From Luteimonas sp. BLCC-B24 (lineage in GTDB: Bacteria > Pseudomonadota > Gammaproteobacteria > Xanthomonadales > Xanthomonadaceae): a stretch of 64,000 nt of DNA. The DNA is taken from assembly GCF_028550595.1 (NCBI RefSeq), contig NZ_JAQQGN010000003.1, positions 62,001 to 126,000 on the forward strand, in the 5' to 3' direction. The first letter of the stretch is position 1. The number at the start of each line of letters is the position of its first letter. A program made the position numbers and the translations under genes. The notes under the pieces were generated by a model. It was not told where the DNA came from. It ran no database searches and saw only the letters and a list, made by a program, of their open reading frames with translations. This document shows, in pieces, positions 27,990 through 37,332 of the stretch.

Positions 27990-29170
27990 CCCCCTTCCCG
28001 CTTGCGCCCGCCGCCCGACGCGCCGTGGCCGCCGCCGGCCTCGCTGCGGCGATCGCACTCGTCGTCGCCGGCTGCGACAGCCGTGCCGAATCCACGGCCG
28101 CCCCGCCTCCGCCGGAGGTCGGCGTCGCCGCCGTGCTCAACGAACCCGTGCGCGACTGGAGCGACGCCACCGGCCGCATCGCCGCCGTGGACAGCGTCGA
28201 GCTGCGGCCCCGGGTCAGTGGCTACGTCCAGCGCGTCGCCTACACCGAGGGCCAGGAGGTGGCCCAGGGCGAGCTGCTGTTCGTCATCGATCCACGCCCG
28301 TATCGCGCCGCGCTCCAGCGCGCGGAGGCCGAGCTGGCCCGCGCCCGCGCCGACGCGCAACTGGCGACCACGCGACATGCGCGTGCGCAGTCGCTGATCG
28401 AGGCCAGTGCGATCTCGCGCGACGATTTCGAAGCGCGCAGCGCCGGACGCGCCGAGGCCGAGGCCGCCGTGCGCGCGGCGCAGGCCGCGGTCGAGACCGC
28501 GCGCCTCGAACTGGCCTATACCGAAGTGCGCGCGCCGGTGGCAGGCCGCGCCGGACGCGCGGCGCTGACGGTCGGCAACCTCGCCCAGGCCGACGTCTCA
28601 TTGCTGACCACCGTGGTGTCGCAGGACCCGGTGCACGTGTACTTCGAAACCGACGAGCGCACGTTCCTGCGCCACCGCGCACTGGCACGCGACGGTGCGC
28701 GCCGCGACGGCGGCAACGCGGTCCGGATCGGTCTGGCCGACGAGACCGGTTATCCGCACGCGGGCACGGTCGACTTTCTCGACAACCAGGTCGACCCGAC
28801 CACCGGCACGGTGCGCGCCCGCGCGGTGCTGCCGAATCCCGAGCGGCGCTTCACGCCGGGGCTGTTCGCACGCGTGCAGCTCGAAGGCGCGGCGCAGCAC
28901 GAGGCGGTGCTGATCGACGACAAGGCCGTGTTGACCGACCAGGACCGCAAGTACGTCTACGTGCTGGGCGAGGGCAATACCGCGCAGCGACGCGACATCG
29001 TGCCCGGCCCGATGGTCGACGGTCTGCGCGTGGTGGCCTCGGGTCTCGAACGCGGCGACCGGATCATCGTCAACGGCGTGCAGAAGGTCTTCATGCCCGG
29101 CATGCCCGTGACCCCGCAGGCGGTGGACATGCGCGGCGGCGCGCCGGTCGAGGCGGTGGCGACACGCTGA
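27986..29170 (+). CDS. RND efflux periplasmic adaptor (MexE/AcrA type)
   Basis: A 394-residue membrane-fusion protein. The N-terminus is a lipoprotein signal (ALVVAGCDS), so it is anchored by lipid in the inner membrane. Barrel-sandwich and hairpin parts are visible: RPRVSGYVQRVAYTEGQ, FVIDPRPYRAALQRA, then a long Ala/Glu/Arg coiled coil and YTEVRAPVAGRAGR. It links the inner-membrane pump to the outer-membrane channel. The start ATG 27986 overlaps the SDR stop. The nearest functional types are MexE, BpeE and CeoA, judged on pattern only. Confidence 0.92.
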   Translation: MTPFPLAPAARRAVAAAGLAAAIALVVAGCDSRAESTAAPPPPEVGVAAVLNEPVRDWSDATGRIAAVDSVELRPRVSGYVQRVAYTEGQEVAQGELLFVIDPRPYRAALQRAEAELARARADAQLATTRHARAQSLIEASAISRDDFEARSAGRAEAEAAVRAAQAAVETARLELAYTEVRAPVAGRAGRAALTVGNLAQADVSLLTTVVSQDPVHVYFETDERTFLRHRALARDGARRDGGNAVRIGLADETGYPHAGTVDFLDNQVDPTTGTVRARAVLPNPERRFTPGLFARVQLEGAAQHEAVLIDDKAVLTDQDRKYVYVLGEGNTAQRRDIVPGPMVDGLRVVASGLERGDRIIVNGVQKVFMPGMPVTPQAVDMRGGAPVEAVATR

Positions 29171-29408
29171 GGCGCCCGCGCGCTGTCGCCCTGATCCGCC
29201 CGATCGTCATCCCGCACCCGCGGGCGGCGCCTTTCGGCAGCACGTTCCGCTGGTCGTCCACGGACCTCGCGTCGACCGAGTCCGGCGTCCCTGGATGAGC
29301 GGCCATCCGGCTGTCGAACCGCACCTCCCGCCCGCGCGGCGATGACGGGATCGTTTTTTCCGAATCACTGAAACACGGCGCAACGCGCCGCCCACAAGGA
29401 CCCTTCCC
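29171..29408. other. Spacer between RND adaptor and pump genes
   Basis: A 238-base gap inside the operon. It contains CGTCATCCCGC near 29205 and GATGACGGGATC near 29341, a partly mirrored pair that looks like a worn dispersed repeat. No gene is supported. The spacing is large for co-transcribed pump subunits and may hold a processing or attenuation site. Confidence 0.4.
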
Positions 29409-32400
29409 GTGGACTTTTCCCGCTTCTTCATCGACCGGCCGATCTTCGCCGCGGTGTTGTCGATCGTGATCTTCGCCGCCGGCCTGATCGCGATTCCCAC
29501 CCTGCCGATCGGCGAATATCCCGAGGTCGTGCCGCCGTCGGTGGTCGTGCGCACGGTGTATCCGGGCGCCAACCCGAAGGTCATCGCCGAAACCGTCGCC
29601 ACCCCGCTCGAGGAGGCCATCAACGGCGTCGAGGACATGATGTACATCAAGTCCGTCGCCGGGTCCGACGGCGTGCTGGTGACCACGGTGACCTTCCGTC
29701 CCGGCACGGATGCCGACGACGCCGCGGTGCGCGTGCAGAACCGCGTGGCCCAGGCGCTGTCACGCCTGCCCGAGGACGTGCGCCGCCAGGGTGTGACCAC
29801 CCAGAAGCAGTCGCCGACCTTCTTGATGGTCGTGCACCTGACCTCGCCCGATGCGCGCTACGACACGCTGTACCTGCGCAACTACGCCCGGCTCAACGTC
29901 AAGGACGCGCTGGCACGCATTCCGGGGGTCGGCGATGCGCAGATCTTCGGCGGCGGCGACTACGCGATGCGCGCCTGGCTCGATCCCGAGGCCGTCGCCT
30001 CGCGCGGCCTGACCGCCGGCGACGTGGTGCGCGCGATGCGCGAGCAGAACGTGCAGGTCTCGGCCGGCCAGCTGGGCGCCGAACCCATGCCCAGCAACAG
30101 CGACTTCCTCACCCTGATCAACGCGCAGGGCCGTCTGAGCGGTGTCGAGGAGTTCGGCGCGATCGTGCTCAAGCGCGGCGACGACGGCAGCATCGTGCGG
30201 CTGTCGGACGTGGCGCGGCTGGAACTCGGCGCGAACGACTACACCCTGCGCGCACAACTCGACGGCGCCAACGCCGTGGGCATCGGCATCTTCCAGGCGC
30301 CCGGCGCGAACGCACTCGAGATCCGCGACCAGGTGGTGGCGACGATGGACGAACTGTCGGCGCGCTTCCCCGACGGCGTGCAGTACCAGACCGTCTACGA
30401 CACCACCGGCTTCGTGCGCGATTCGATCAAGGCCGTGACCACCACGCTGCTCGAAGCCGTGGCCCTGGTGGTGCTGGTGGTGATCCTGTTCCTGCAGACC
30501 TGGCGCGCGTCGATCATCCCGCTGCTGGCGGTGCCGGTGTCGATCGTCGGCACGTTCGCGGTGCTGTCGCTGCTGGGCTTCTCGATCAACACGCTGACCC
30601 TGTTCGGCCTGGTGCTGGCGATCGGCATCGTCGTCGACGACGCGATCGTCGTGGTCGAGAACGTCGAGCGCAACATCGAACTCGGCTTGTCGCCGCTGGC
30701 CGCGGCGCATCAGGCGATGCGCGAGGTGTCCGGACCGATCGTCGCGATCACCCTCGTGCTGTGCGCGGTGTTCGTGCCGATGGCCTTCCTCGACGGTGTG
30801 ACCGGGCAGTTCTACAAGCAGTTCGCGGTGACCATCGCGATCGCGACCGCGATCTCCGGCCTCAATTCGCTGACCCTGTCGCCGGCGCTGGCCGCGCGCC
30901 TGCTGCAGCCGCACGGCGCGCCGAAGGACGCACTGTCGCGCGGCATCGACCGGGTGTTCGGCCGCGTGTTCCGCCCGTTCAACCGGTTCTTCGGCGCCAG
31001 CGCGGCGCGCTACGAGCGCGGTATCGGCCGCATCCTCGGCCGTCGCGGCCTGGTGTTCATGGTCTACGCCGGTCTGCTGCTGGCGACCGGTCTGGTGTTC
31101 AAGCTGGTGCCGCCGGGCTTCATCCCGGTGCAGGACAAGCTGTACCTGATCGCCGGCGTGAAACTGCCCGAAGGCGCCTCGATCGCACGCTCGGACGCGA
31201 TGCTGCGCCAGGTGGCCGACATCGCGATGGAAACTGAGGGCGTGGCCCACGCGATCGCGTTCCCCGGCCTCAACGCGCTGCAGTTCACCAACACGCCCAA
31301 TACCGGCGTCGCCTTCCTCACCCTGGAACCGGCCAACGCGCGCAGCCGCTCGGCCGCGGAGATCAACGCCGAGATCAACCAGAAGATCGGCGCGCTGAAG
31401 GAGGGCTTCGCGTTCGCGTTCATGCCACCGCCGATCCTCGGCCTCGGCAACGGCTCGGGCTATTCGATGTTCGTGCAGGACCGCGCCGGGCTCGGCTACG
31501 GCGCGCTGCAGGACGCGGTGAACGGGATGACCGGCGCGATCGCCGGCACGCCGGGCATGGGCTTTCCGATCAGCAGCTACCAGGCCAACGTGCCGCAGCT
31601 CGACGCCGTCGTCGACCGCGACAAGGCCAAGGCCCAAGGCATCCCGCTGACCGAACTGTTCGACACGCTGCAGACCTACCTGGGCTCGGCCTACGTCAAC
31701 GACTTCAACCAGTTCGGCCGGACCTGGCAGGTGGTCGCGCAGGCCGACGGCCCGTTCCGCGACAGCGTCGAGGACATCGCCAACCTGCGCACCCGCAACG
31801 ACCGCGGCGAGATGGTGCCGATCGGTTCGGTGGTCGACATCCGCCAGACCTTCGGACCCGACCCGGTGCTGCGCTTCAACGGCTATCCGGCGGCCGACCT
31901 CGCCGGCGAATCCGATCCGCGCATGCTCTCCTCCACCCAGGCCATGGACACGCTGGGTACGCTCGCCGGGCAGGTGCTGCCGCCGGGCATGACGATCGAA
32001 TGGGCGGATCTGAGCTACCAGCAGGCCACCCAGGGCAATGCGGCGTTGATCGTGTTTCCGCTCGCCGTGCTGCTCGCGTTCCTGGTGCTGGCCGCGCTGT
32101 ACGAAAGCTGGACGCTGCCGCTGGCGGTGATCCTGATCGTGCCGATGACGATTCTCTCCGCGCTGTTCGGCGTGTGGCTCACCGGCGGCGACAACAACGT
32201 GTTCGTGCAGGTGGGTCTGGTCGTGCTGATGGGCCTGGCGTGCAAGAACGCGATCCTGATCGTGGAGTTCGCCCGCGAGCTCGAGCTGCAGGGCAAGGGC
32301 ATCGTCGAGGCCGCGCTGGAAGCCTGTCGCCTGCGCCTGCGTCCGATCGTCATGACCTCGATCGCGTTCATCGCCGGCGTGGTGCCGCTGCTGTTCGGCA

Positions 32401-32588
32401 GCGGCGCCGGTGCCGAGGTCCGCGCGGCGACCGGTGTCACCGTATTCGCCGGCATGCTCGGCGTCACCCTCTTCGGCCTGTTCCTTACCCCCGTGTTCTA
32501 CGTCGCACTGCGCAAGCTCGCCAACCGTCCGCTGGTGTCGCATGCCCCGGCCGACACCGCGGCGCCGGTCGCATCGGCCCATTCCTGA
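29409..32588 (+). CDS. RND efflux inner-membrane pump, HAE1 family (MexF type)
   Basis: A 1059-residue proton-driven exporter with twelve membrane spans and two large periplasmic loops. The N-terminus MDFSRFFIDRPIFAAVLS is typical of MexF-like pumps. The proton-relay Asp pair in TM4 is intact: GIVVDDAIVVVEN (nt about 30625-30660). The start is a GTG at 29409, 238 bases after the adaptor. Pumps of this branch export chloramphenicol, quinolones and trimethoprim in Pseudomonas and Burkholderia; the substrate here is not known. Confidence 0.95.
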   Translation: MDFSRFFIDRPIFAAVLSIVIFAAGLIAIPTLPIGEYPEVVPPSVVVRTVYPGANPKVIAETVATPLEEAINGVEDMMYIKSVAGSDGVLVTTVTFRPGTDADDAAVRVQNRVAQALSRLPEDVRRQGVTTQKQSPTFLMVVHLTSPDARYDTLYLRNYARLNVKDALARIPGVGDAQIFGGGDYAMRAWLDPEAVASRGLTAGDVVRAMREQNVQVSAGQLGAEPMPSNSDFLTLINAQGRLSGVEEFGAIVLKRGDDGSIVRLSDVARLELGANDYTLRAQLDGANAVGIGIFQAPGANALEIRDQVVATMDELSARFPDGVQYQTVYDTTGFVRDSIKAVTTTLLEAVALVVLVVILFLQTWRASIIPLLAVPVSIVGTFAVLSLLGFSINTLTLFGLVLAIGIVVDDAIVVVENVERNIELGLSPLAAAHQAMREVSGPIVAITLVLCAVFVPMAFLDGVTGQFYKQFAVTIAIATAISGLNSLTLSPALAARLLQPHGAPKDALSRGIDRVFGRVFRPFNRFFGASAARYERGIGRILGRRGLVFMVYAGLLLATGLVFKLVPPGFIPVQDKLYLIAGVKLPEGASIARSDAMLRQVADIAMETEGVAHAIAFPGLNALQFTNTPNTGVAFLTLEPANARSRSAAEINAEINQKIGALKEGFAFAFMPPPILGLGNGSGYSMFVQDRAGLGYGALQDAVNGMTGAIAGTPGMGFPISSYQANVPQLDAVVDRDKAKAQGIPLTELFDTLQTYLGSAYVNDFNQFGRTWQVVAQADGPFRDSVEDIANLRTRNDRGEMVPIGSVVDIRQTFGPDPVLRFNGYPAADLAGESDPRMLSSTQAMDTLGTLAGQVLPPGMTIEWADLSYQQATQGNAALIVFPLAVLLAFLVLAALYESWTLPLAVILIVPMTILSALFGVWLTGGDNNVFVQVGLVVLMGLACKNAILIVEFARELELQGKGIVEAALEACRLRLRPIVMTSIAFIAGVVPLLFGSGAGAEVRAATGVTVFAGMLGVTLFGLFLTPVFYVALRKLANRPLVSHAPADTAAPVASAHS

Positions 32589-32734
32589 TGCGCCACTGAA
32601 AGCACCACCGCGCCCGCGGCAGCGGGTTTCCATGGACGTTCCTGCATAGAACCGGACTGCATGGAGCCCGCCGCCGCGTCGACGCGCCACGACCCCACCT
32701 TCCCACCGCCCTGAATCCCGCAAGGAACCCACTC

Positions 32735-33487
32735 ATGTCCGTTACCGAATCCCGTATCGCCCTGGTCACCGGCGCCACCCGCGGCATCGGCCTGGAGACC
32801 GTGCGCCAGCTCGCCCAAGCCGGCGTGCACACGCTGCTGGCCGGTCGCAACCGCGACCGCGCGGTCGAGGCCGCGCTGAAGCTGCAGGCCGACGGTCTGC
32901 CGGTCGAGGCCATCGCGCTCGACGTCACCGACGCGGCGAGCATCGCCGCCGCGGCCGAGACCATCGAAGACCGCCACGGCCGGCTCGACATCCTGGTCAA
33001 CAACGCCGGCATCGTGATCGACGATGCGCAGCTCGGGGCCGCCGGGCAGTCGCTCGACACCTGGCGCACCACGTTCGAAACCAACGTCTTCGGCCTGATC
33101 GCCACCACGCAGGCACTGCTGCCGCTGCTGCGCAAATCCAGGGCCGGTCGCATCGTCAATGTGTCGAGCCTGCTCGGCTCGATCAGCGAGCACCAGAATC
33201 CCCAGTCCTTCATCTACGACTTCAAGGGCGTGCCGGCCTACAACGTCTCCAAGAGCGCGGTGAACGCATGGACCGTGCATCTGGCGCACGTGCTCAAGGA
33301 CACCGGCATCAAGGTCAACACGATCCATCCGGGCTATGTGCGCACCGATATGAACAAGGCCGGCGACGAGCAGAACGGCGAACTCGAAGTCGCCGACGGC
33401 GCGAAGACGAGCGTGCGCCTCGCCCTGATCGACGACGACGGCCCCACCGGCGGCTACTTCTATCTCGACCAGGTGCTGCCGTGGTGA
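32735..33487 (+). CDS. SDR family oxidoreductase in the efflux operon
   Basis: A 250-residue classical SDR with all key residues: TGATRGIG, NNAGIVI, the catalytic Ser in NVSSLLG, and YNVSK. The insert between the Ser and Tyr (ISEHQNPQSFIYDFKGVPA) and the end with GGYFYLDQ resemble plant/bacterial carbonyl or menthone reductase-like SDRs. It lies between the RND pump and the outer-membrane channel and overlaps the latter (GTGA). It should reduce or oxidise a small carbonyl compound, perhaps a substrate or inducer of the pump. That link is inference. Confidence 0.85.
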   Translation: MSVTESRIALVTGATRGIGLETVRQLAQAGVHTLLAGRNRDRAVEAALKLQADGLPVEAIALDVTDAASIAAAAETIEDRHGRLDILVNNAGIVIDDAQLGAAGQSLDTWRTTFETNVFGLIATTQALLPLLRKSRAGRIVNVSSLLGSISEHQNPQSFIYDFKGVPAYNVSKSAVNAWTVHLAHVLKDTGIKVNTIHPGYVRTDMNKAGDEQNGELEVADGAKTSVRLALIDDDGPTGGYFYLDQVLPW

Positions 33488-34932
33488 CGCGCCCGCTGAT
33501 CAGCGGACTGGCCGCGGCGCTGCTCGCCGCCTGCACGGTCGGACCGGACCACGTGCGGCCGTCGATGACGGTGCCGCAGACCTTCGACGGCGGCGGCGCG
33601 GCGGCAGCGGCCGCACCGGCGGTGACCGATTCCGCGTTCTGGCAGGCCTTCGGCGACCCGACCTTGAATGCACTGGTCGACGACACGCTGGCTGCGAACC
33701 ACGACCTGCGCATCGCGCTCGCGCGCTACGACCGCGCGAACGCGCTGTTGCGGGGTGCGCGCTTCGACCAGCTGCCGACACTCGACGCCAGCGCGAGCGC
33801 GGTCAACAACCGCGCCAGCGCCGACCAGGCACCCGGCATGCCGCGCGACGCACGCGACAGCGACAGCTTCGACGCCGGCATCGGCGCCAGCTGGGAACTC
33901 GACGTGTTCGGTCGCGTGCGCCGCAGCGTCGAAGCCGGACGCGCCGAGGTCGCCGCGAGCGCCGACGACCTGCGCGCGCTGCAGGTGGCGGTCGTGGGCG
34001 AGGTGGCGACGGCGTACTTCGATCTGCGCGGCCTGCAGGAGCGGCTGCGCGTGGCGACCGAGAATGCGGGCAACCAGCAGCAGACGCTGGCCCTGGTCGA
34101 GGCGCGTCGCGAGGCCGGCCAGGACAGCGACTTCGATTCCGCCCGTGCGTCGGCGCAGGCGGCGGCAACGGCGGCGCGCATCCCCGCGCTCGAAGCCGAG
34201 ATCCGGGTCGCGATCCATCGCATCGCGGTCCTGAGCGGGCGCACGCCGGACGCGTTGCAGGCCATGCTGTCGCCCGCGGTCGCCCTGCCCCGGGCGCCGC
34301 GCACGATCGATCCGGGCACGCCCGGGGATCTGCTGCGCCTGCGTCCCGATGTCGCCGCGGCCGAACATCGGCTGCGCGCCGCCACCGCGCGCATCGGTGT
34401 CGCCACGGCGGATCTGTTTCCGCGCTTCACCCTGGGCGGCCTGATCGGCAGCCAGGCCGGTGACCTCGGCCGACTGTTCGAACGCGACAGCGAGACCCGG
34501 TTCGTCGCGCTCGGCATCGACTGGTCCTTCCTCGACATCGGCCGCGTGCGCGCGCGCATCGCGGCGGCCGACGCCGATGCCGAGCTGGAACTGGCGCGCT
34601 ATCAGCAGACCGTGCTGCGCGCGCTGGAAGACACCGCCAATGCGCTGGCGCGCTTCGACCGCGCGCACGACGCGGACGTGGAACTCGAACGCGCGGCCCG
34701 CGACAGCGCCCGGGCCGCCGCGCTCGCGCGGCTGCGTTTCGACGCCGGCGCCACCGGTCTGCTGGACGTGCTCGATGCCGAGCGCACCCAGCTGCAGGCC
34801 GAGGATGCCTTTGCCGCCAGCCGCACCCGCACCGTCACCGATGCGGTGTCGCTGTACCGCGCGCTGTCCGGCGGCTGGCCGCAGACCTTGCCGCAGCAGG
34901 AACTGCTGGAAGGCTACGTGTCCGGGCTCTGA
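33484..34932 (+). CDS. RND outer-membrane channel lipoprotein (NodT/OprM family)
   Basis: A 482-residue outer-membrane factor. The signal ends in a lipobox, LAACTVGPDH, so the protein is acylated. Two OEP repeats follow, with typical text WQAFGDPTLNALV, ELDVFGRVRRSVEAGRAEV and LRPDVAAAEHRLRAATARIGVA. The GTG start overlaps the SDR stop by four bases. As a trimer it forms the channel through the outer membrane and periplasm, completing the tripartite pump with the adaptor and inner-membrane genes upstream. Confidence 0.93.
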   Translation: MTRPLISGLAAALLAACTVGPDHVRPSMTVPQTFDGGGAAAAAAPAVTDSAFWQAFGDPTLNALVDDTLAANHDLRIALARYDRANALLRGARFDQLPTLDASASAVNNRASADQAPGMPRDARDSDSFDAGIGASWELDVFGRVRRSVEAGRAEVAASADDLRALQVAVVGEVATAYFDLRGLQERLRVATENAGNQQQTLALVEARREAGQDSDFDSARASAQAAATAARIPALEAEIRVAIHRIAVLSGRTPDALQAMLSPAVALPRAPRTIDPGTPGDLLRLRPDVAAAEHRLRAATARIGVATADLFPRFTLGGLIGSQAGDLGRLFERDSETRFVALGIDWSFLDIGRVRARIAAADADAELELARYQQTVLRALEDTANALARFDRAHDADVELERAARDSARAAALARLRFDAGATGLLDVLDAERTQLQAEDAFAASRTRTVTDAVSLYRALSGGWPQTLPQQELLEGYVSGL

Positions 34933-35073
34933 GCGCACCGCCGGCGCACGGACGCGCCGTGGGAACGGCGGCGCGCCGGCGGCTGGCCGGCCGCGTCGAG
35001 GCCGGCAATGCCGCGTCGCGGCGTGACCGTGCGCGTCCCCCTCCGGATCGGCAGCGCGCGGGCGCGTCGCGGT

Positions 35074-36462
35074 CTACAGCGCGGGCACGGCCGGCCCCGG
35101 CACCGGTGCATGGACAGGGTCCGGCACGGTGCGCGTCTGCAACTCCAGCGCTTCGCGCCCGCGCTGCAGCCAGGCCTGGCCGGCATCGCTTGCAAGTTCG
35201 GCGCGCAGACGCTCGGTGATCGCGGCGCCGTCGTCGCGCGCCGCCGCCGACAGCAGGTCGTGCGTGAACGCGCGGGTGTCGTGCGCGGCGGCGTCCGGCG
35301 CCGCGCGAACCGGCACGGTGCCCTGAACGGGGCCGATTTCCACACGCTGCCAGTCCAACGCCGCCGCCATCGCCTCGTTGCGCGGCATCGCATCGCGGCA
35401 GTCGATCCGGCACAGCGCGGGCGGCGCCAGCAGATCCTGCATCCCACGTGCGCCGTTCCGGTCGAAGATCGAGGTGCCGTGGAAGGCCGCATGCTGCTCG
35501 GAGCGATGGATCACGTACCGGTCCGGATCGTCGGGCAGGGCCCGCTTCTCCAGCGGCGGCGGGCGGATCAGGGCGTTGGTGTAGTCGATCGCGAGGTTGC
35601 CGGCCAGGACACCGAGCCCGTCCCTGCGATAGCCGCCCCCGATATCACTGTGTGCACCCGCGACACTCACATTGAGGAAGCGACCATCCGCGGTCTGGCC
35701 GGGGTCCGTGATCAATGTGCCCTGGAACAGATTGCGACGTTCGTCCAACGCGGTGATCTGGAGCCCGGACACGACGGATTCCGCGAGGCGACGATCGTGC
35801 TGGCGTGGCGCTCCGGTGCCCACAGGATCAAACAGCACGGCCGCCTGGACGACGGTGCCGGGCGCGCGCAACGCGGGATTTGGATAGACGACCTGGCCGA
35901 CGATCAAATCATCTGCATCGCGCTTGACGACCGCACCTGTCGGGTCCTGAATTCCCCGCTCCTCTACGAGCCGGGTAAACCCGGCCGCCTGCTCGGCGCC
36001 ACGGCTGAAACCGTTGGAGAGTATCCGGATGTCGGCGTCAGGGTTTTCGTCCAGCCAGGTTTTTGCTTCAGTGACGAATTGCAGGTACATGTTCTCGATG
36101 CGCGCCTCGTAACTCCTTCCGTACGCCGCATCGATCGTTCCACTCACGCCACCCTGCGTGCCGGGCCCCTCGACGTAACCTCGGCCGATGGGCGAGTAGC
36201 CAAGCCGAGCCGTGGCAGATTCTGCATAGCCGCGGATCTGTTCATCGATCTTGGCGACATTGGTGAACTTGTCAGGATCCCGCTTACTGTTGCGGGTGCC
36301 GTCGAAGGACGCAACGAACAAACGCTGCTCAGGCCGGCTTTCATCCAGCAGGATTGGCGCAGTGAAATTCGTGAGTCCGCGCTCGGCCCTGTTGAAGCTC
36401 GCAAGCTGTTCGGTGCTGGCAACGGTCGCGTACACGCCATCCGGTTGCCGATTTCCGCCCAT
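35074..36462 (-). CDS. DUF2235 (Tle1-like) alpha/beta hydrolase, probable T6SS lipase effector
   Basis: A 462-residue protein without signal peptide. It opens with LFVASFDGTRNSK, the DUF2235 start, has the nucleophile elbow LSNGFSRGAEQAAGF (GxSxG), an acid region VLFDPVGTG, and AGAHSDIGGGY. These are the landmarks of DUF2235, which includes the Tle1 phospholipase effectors of type VI secretion. A strong GGAGGTGG ribosome site precedes the ATG. Two DUF3304-like lipoprotein genes lie just upstream on the same strand, the arrangement expected for immunity. No vgrG, PAAR or adaptor gene is nearby, so delivery is unproven. Confidence 0.75.
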   Translation of the reverse strand: MGGNRQPDGVYATVASTEQLASFNRAERGLTNFTAPILLDESRPEQRLFVASFDGTRNSKRDPDKFTNVAKIDEQIRGYAESATARLGYSPIGRGYVEGPGTQGGVSGTIDAAYGRSYEARIENMYLQFVTEAKTWLDENPDADIRILSNGFSRGAEQAAGFTRLVEERGIQDPTGAVVKRDADDLIVGQVVYPNPALRAPGTVVQAAVLFDPVGTGAPRQHDRRLAESVVSGLQITALDERRNLFQGTLITDPGQTADGRFLNVSVAGAHSDIGGGYRRDGLGVLAGNLAIDYTNALIRPPPLEKRALPDDPDRYVIHRSEQHAAFHGTSIFDRNGARGMQDLLAPPALCRIDCRDAMPRNEAMAAALDWQRVEIGPVQGTVPVRAAPDAAAHDTRAFTHDLLSAAARDDGAAITERLRAELASDAGQAWLQRGREALELQTRTVPDPVHAPVPGPAVPAL

Positions 36463-36485
36463 CCTCCACCTCCTTGTGGATCGGA

Positions 36486-37112
36486 TCAGTACGTCCGGCT
36501 CCAGGCCAGAACGGGTTCACTTCTGTAATCGCTGTGCTGGTTCCCGGGGATACGCGCCTGCTTCAACGAGATGAACGCATTCATGTAGATATTGATCCTT
36601 CGATCATTGATTTCCATGATGACGTCCGGGTTGACCATGGGCGTGCGCTCCGAGGCCTCGTGGCGGGGCGTGTTATGGACGACGAGTTCGTCCTTGAAGA
36701 TTTCGCCAATGTCGACTTCCGCTTCGAGCGCAGTCCCATCCAGGCTCTTCCACCTCACCACGGCGGGCGGCGGGAAGTTGCGGATCATCAGATGGTTTGC
36801 AGTCTTTGCTCTGAGCGAATTGGGATGCACATCCTCCAGACGCGGACGCGGCCCGCTCGTATGCGACCGTTCGCCATACAGCACCGTGCACTCCTGCACG
36901 GCATACGGCGCGATTCCAAAGTTGTGGCGCATGAATCGCAACGGCCATTCGCGTACTTCGCCCTGTGCACGTGCCGGAGACGGTGCCGAATCCACTCCCG
37001 ATGTCATCGCCGTACTTTGGCATCCTGTCGTTGTCAGTGCGGACGCGACGATCGCCGCCGCGAGTCTTCGGTGGCGGCGTGAGCCAGATGGGTACCCGGT
37101 CCTGACAGACAT
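36486..37112 (-). CDS. DUF3304-like lipoprotein, probable Tle immunity protein (copy 2)
   Basis: A 208-residue lipoprotein: a signal with lipobox ASALTTTGCQS, then a periplasmic domain with HNFGIAPYAVQECTV, EDVHPNSL, IRNFPPPAVVRWKS, VDIGEIFKDELV and NPDVIMEINDR. It is clearly a paralogue of the gene at 37333; by eye well over half of the residues agree. It ends 23 bases before the effector gene. DUF3304 lipoproteins adjoin DUF2235 effectors in Burkholderia-type loci and are thought to neutralise the lipase in the periplasm. The ATG at 37112 has AGGAG before it. Immunity is inferred from context. Confidence 0.7.
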   Translation of the reverse strand: MSVRTGYPSGSRRHRRLAAAIVASALTTTGCQSTAMTSGVDSAPSPARAQGEVREWPLRFMRHNFGIAPYAVQECTVLYGERSHTSGPRPRLEDVHPNSLRAKTANHLMIRNFPPPAVVRWKSLDGTALEAEVDIGEIFKDELVVHNTPRHEASERTPMVNPDVIMEINDRRINIYMNAFISLKQARIPGNQHSDYRSEPVLAWSRTY

Positions 37113-37332
37113 TTCCGTGCTCCTGGGCTGAGTGGCGCTAGCGGCGTGCATCTGAGAAGCGCAGCTGTATGGGCCTCGGATCAAGGCCAGAGGCTGCTTC
37201 AGCTGAGCCGGTCGGGAAACAGGCGATCGCCGCGCGACGGCGTGGGGAAAGCCACGCGGTATTTCGATGCTTCGCGTGCAGGTAGTCCGGTGACCGATTT
37301 CCGCCCACGCTACGCCTCCATGCGGATATCGA

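Noticed and set aside
29760..32732. 990-codon minus-strand frame opposite the RND pump
   Set aside because: The His/Gln/Asp/Arg-rich product is typical of the reverse complement of a GC-rich gene; the plus-strand pump is beyond doubt.
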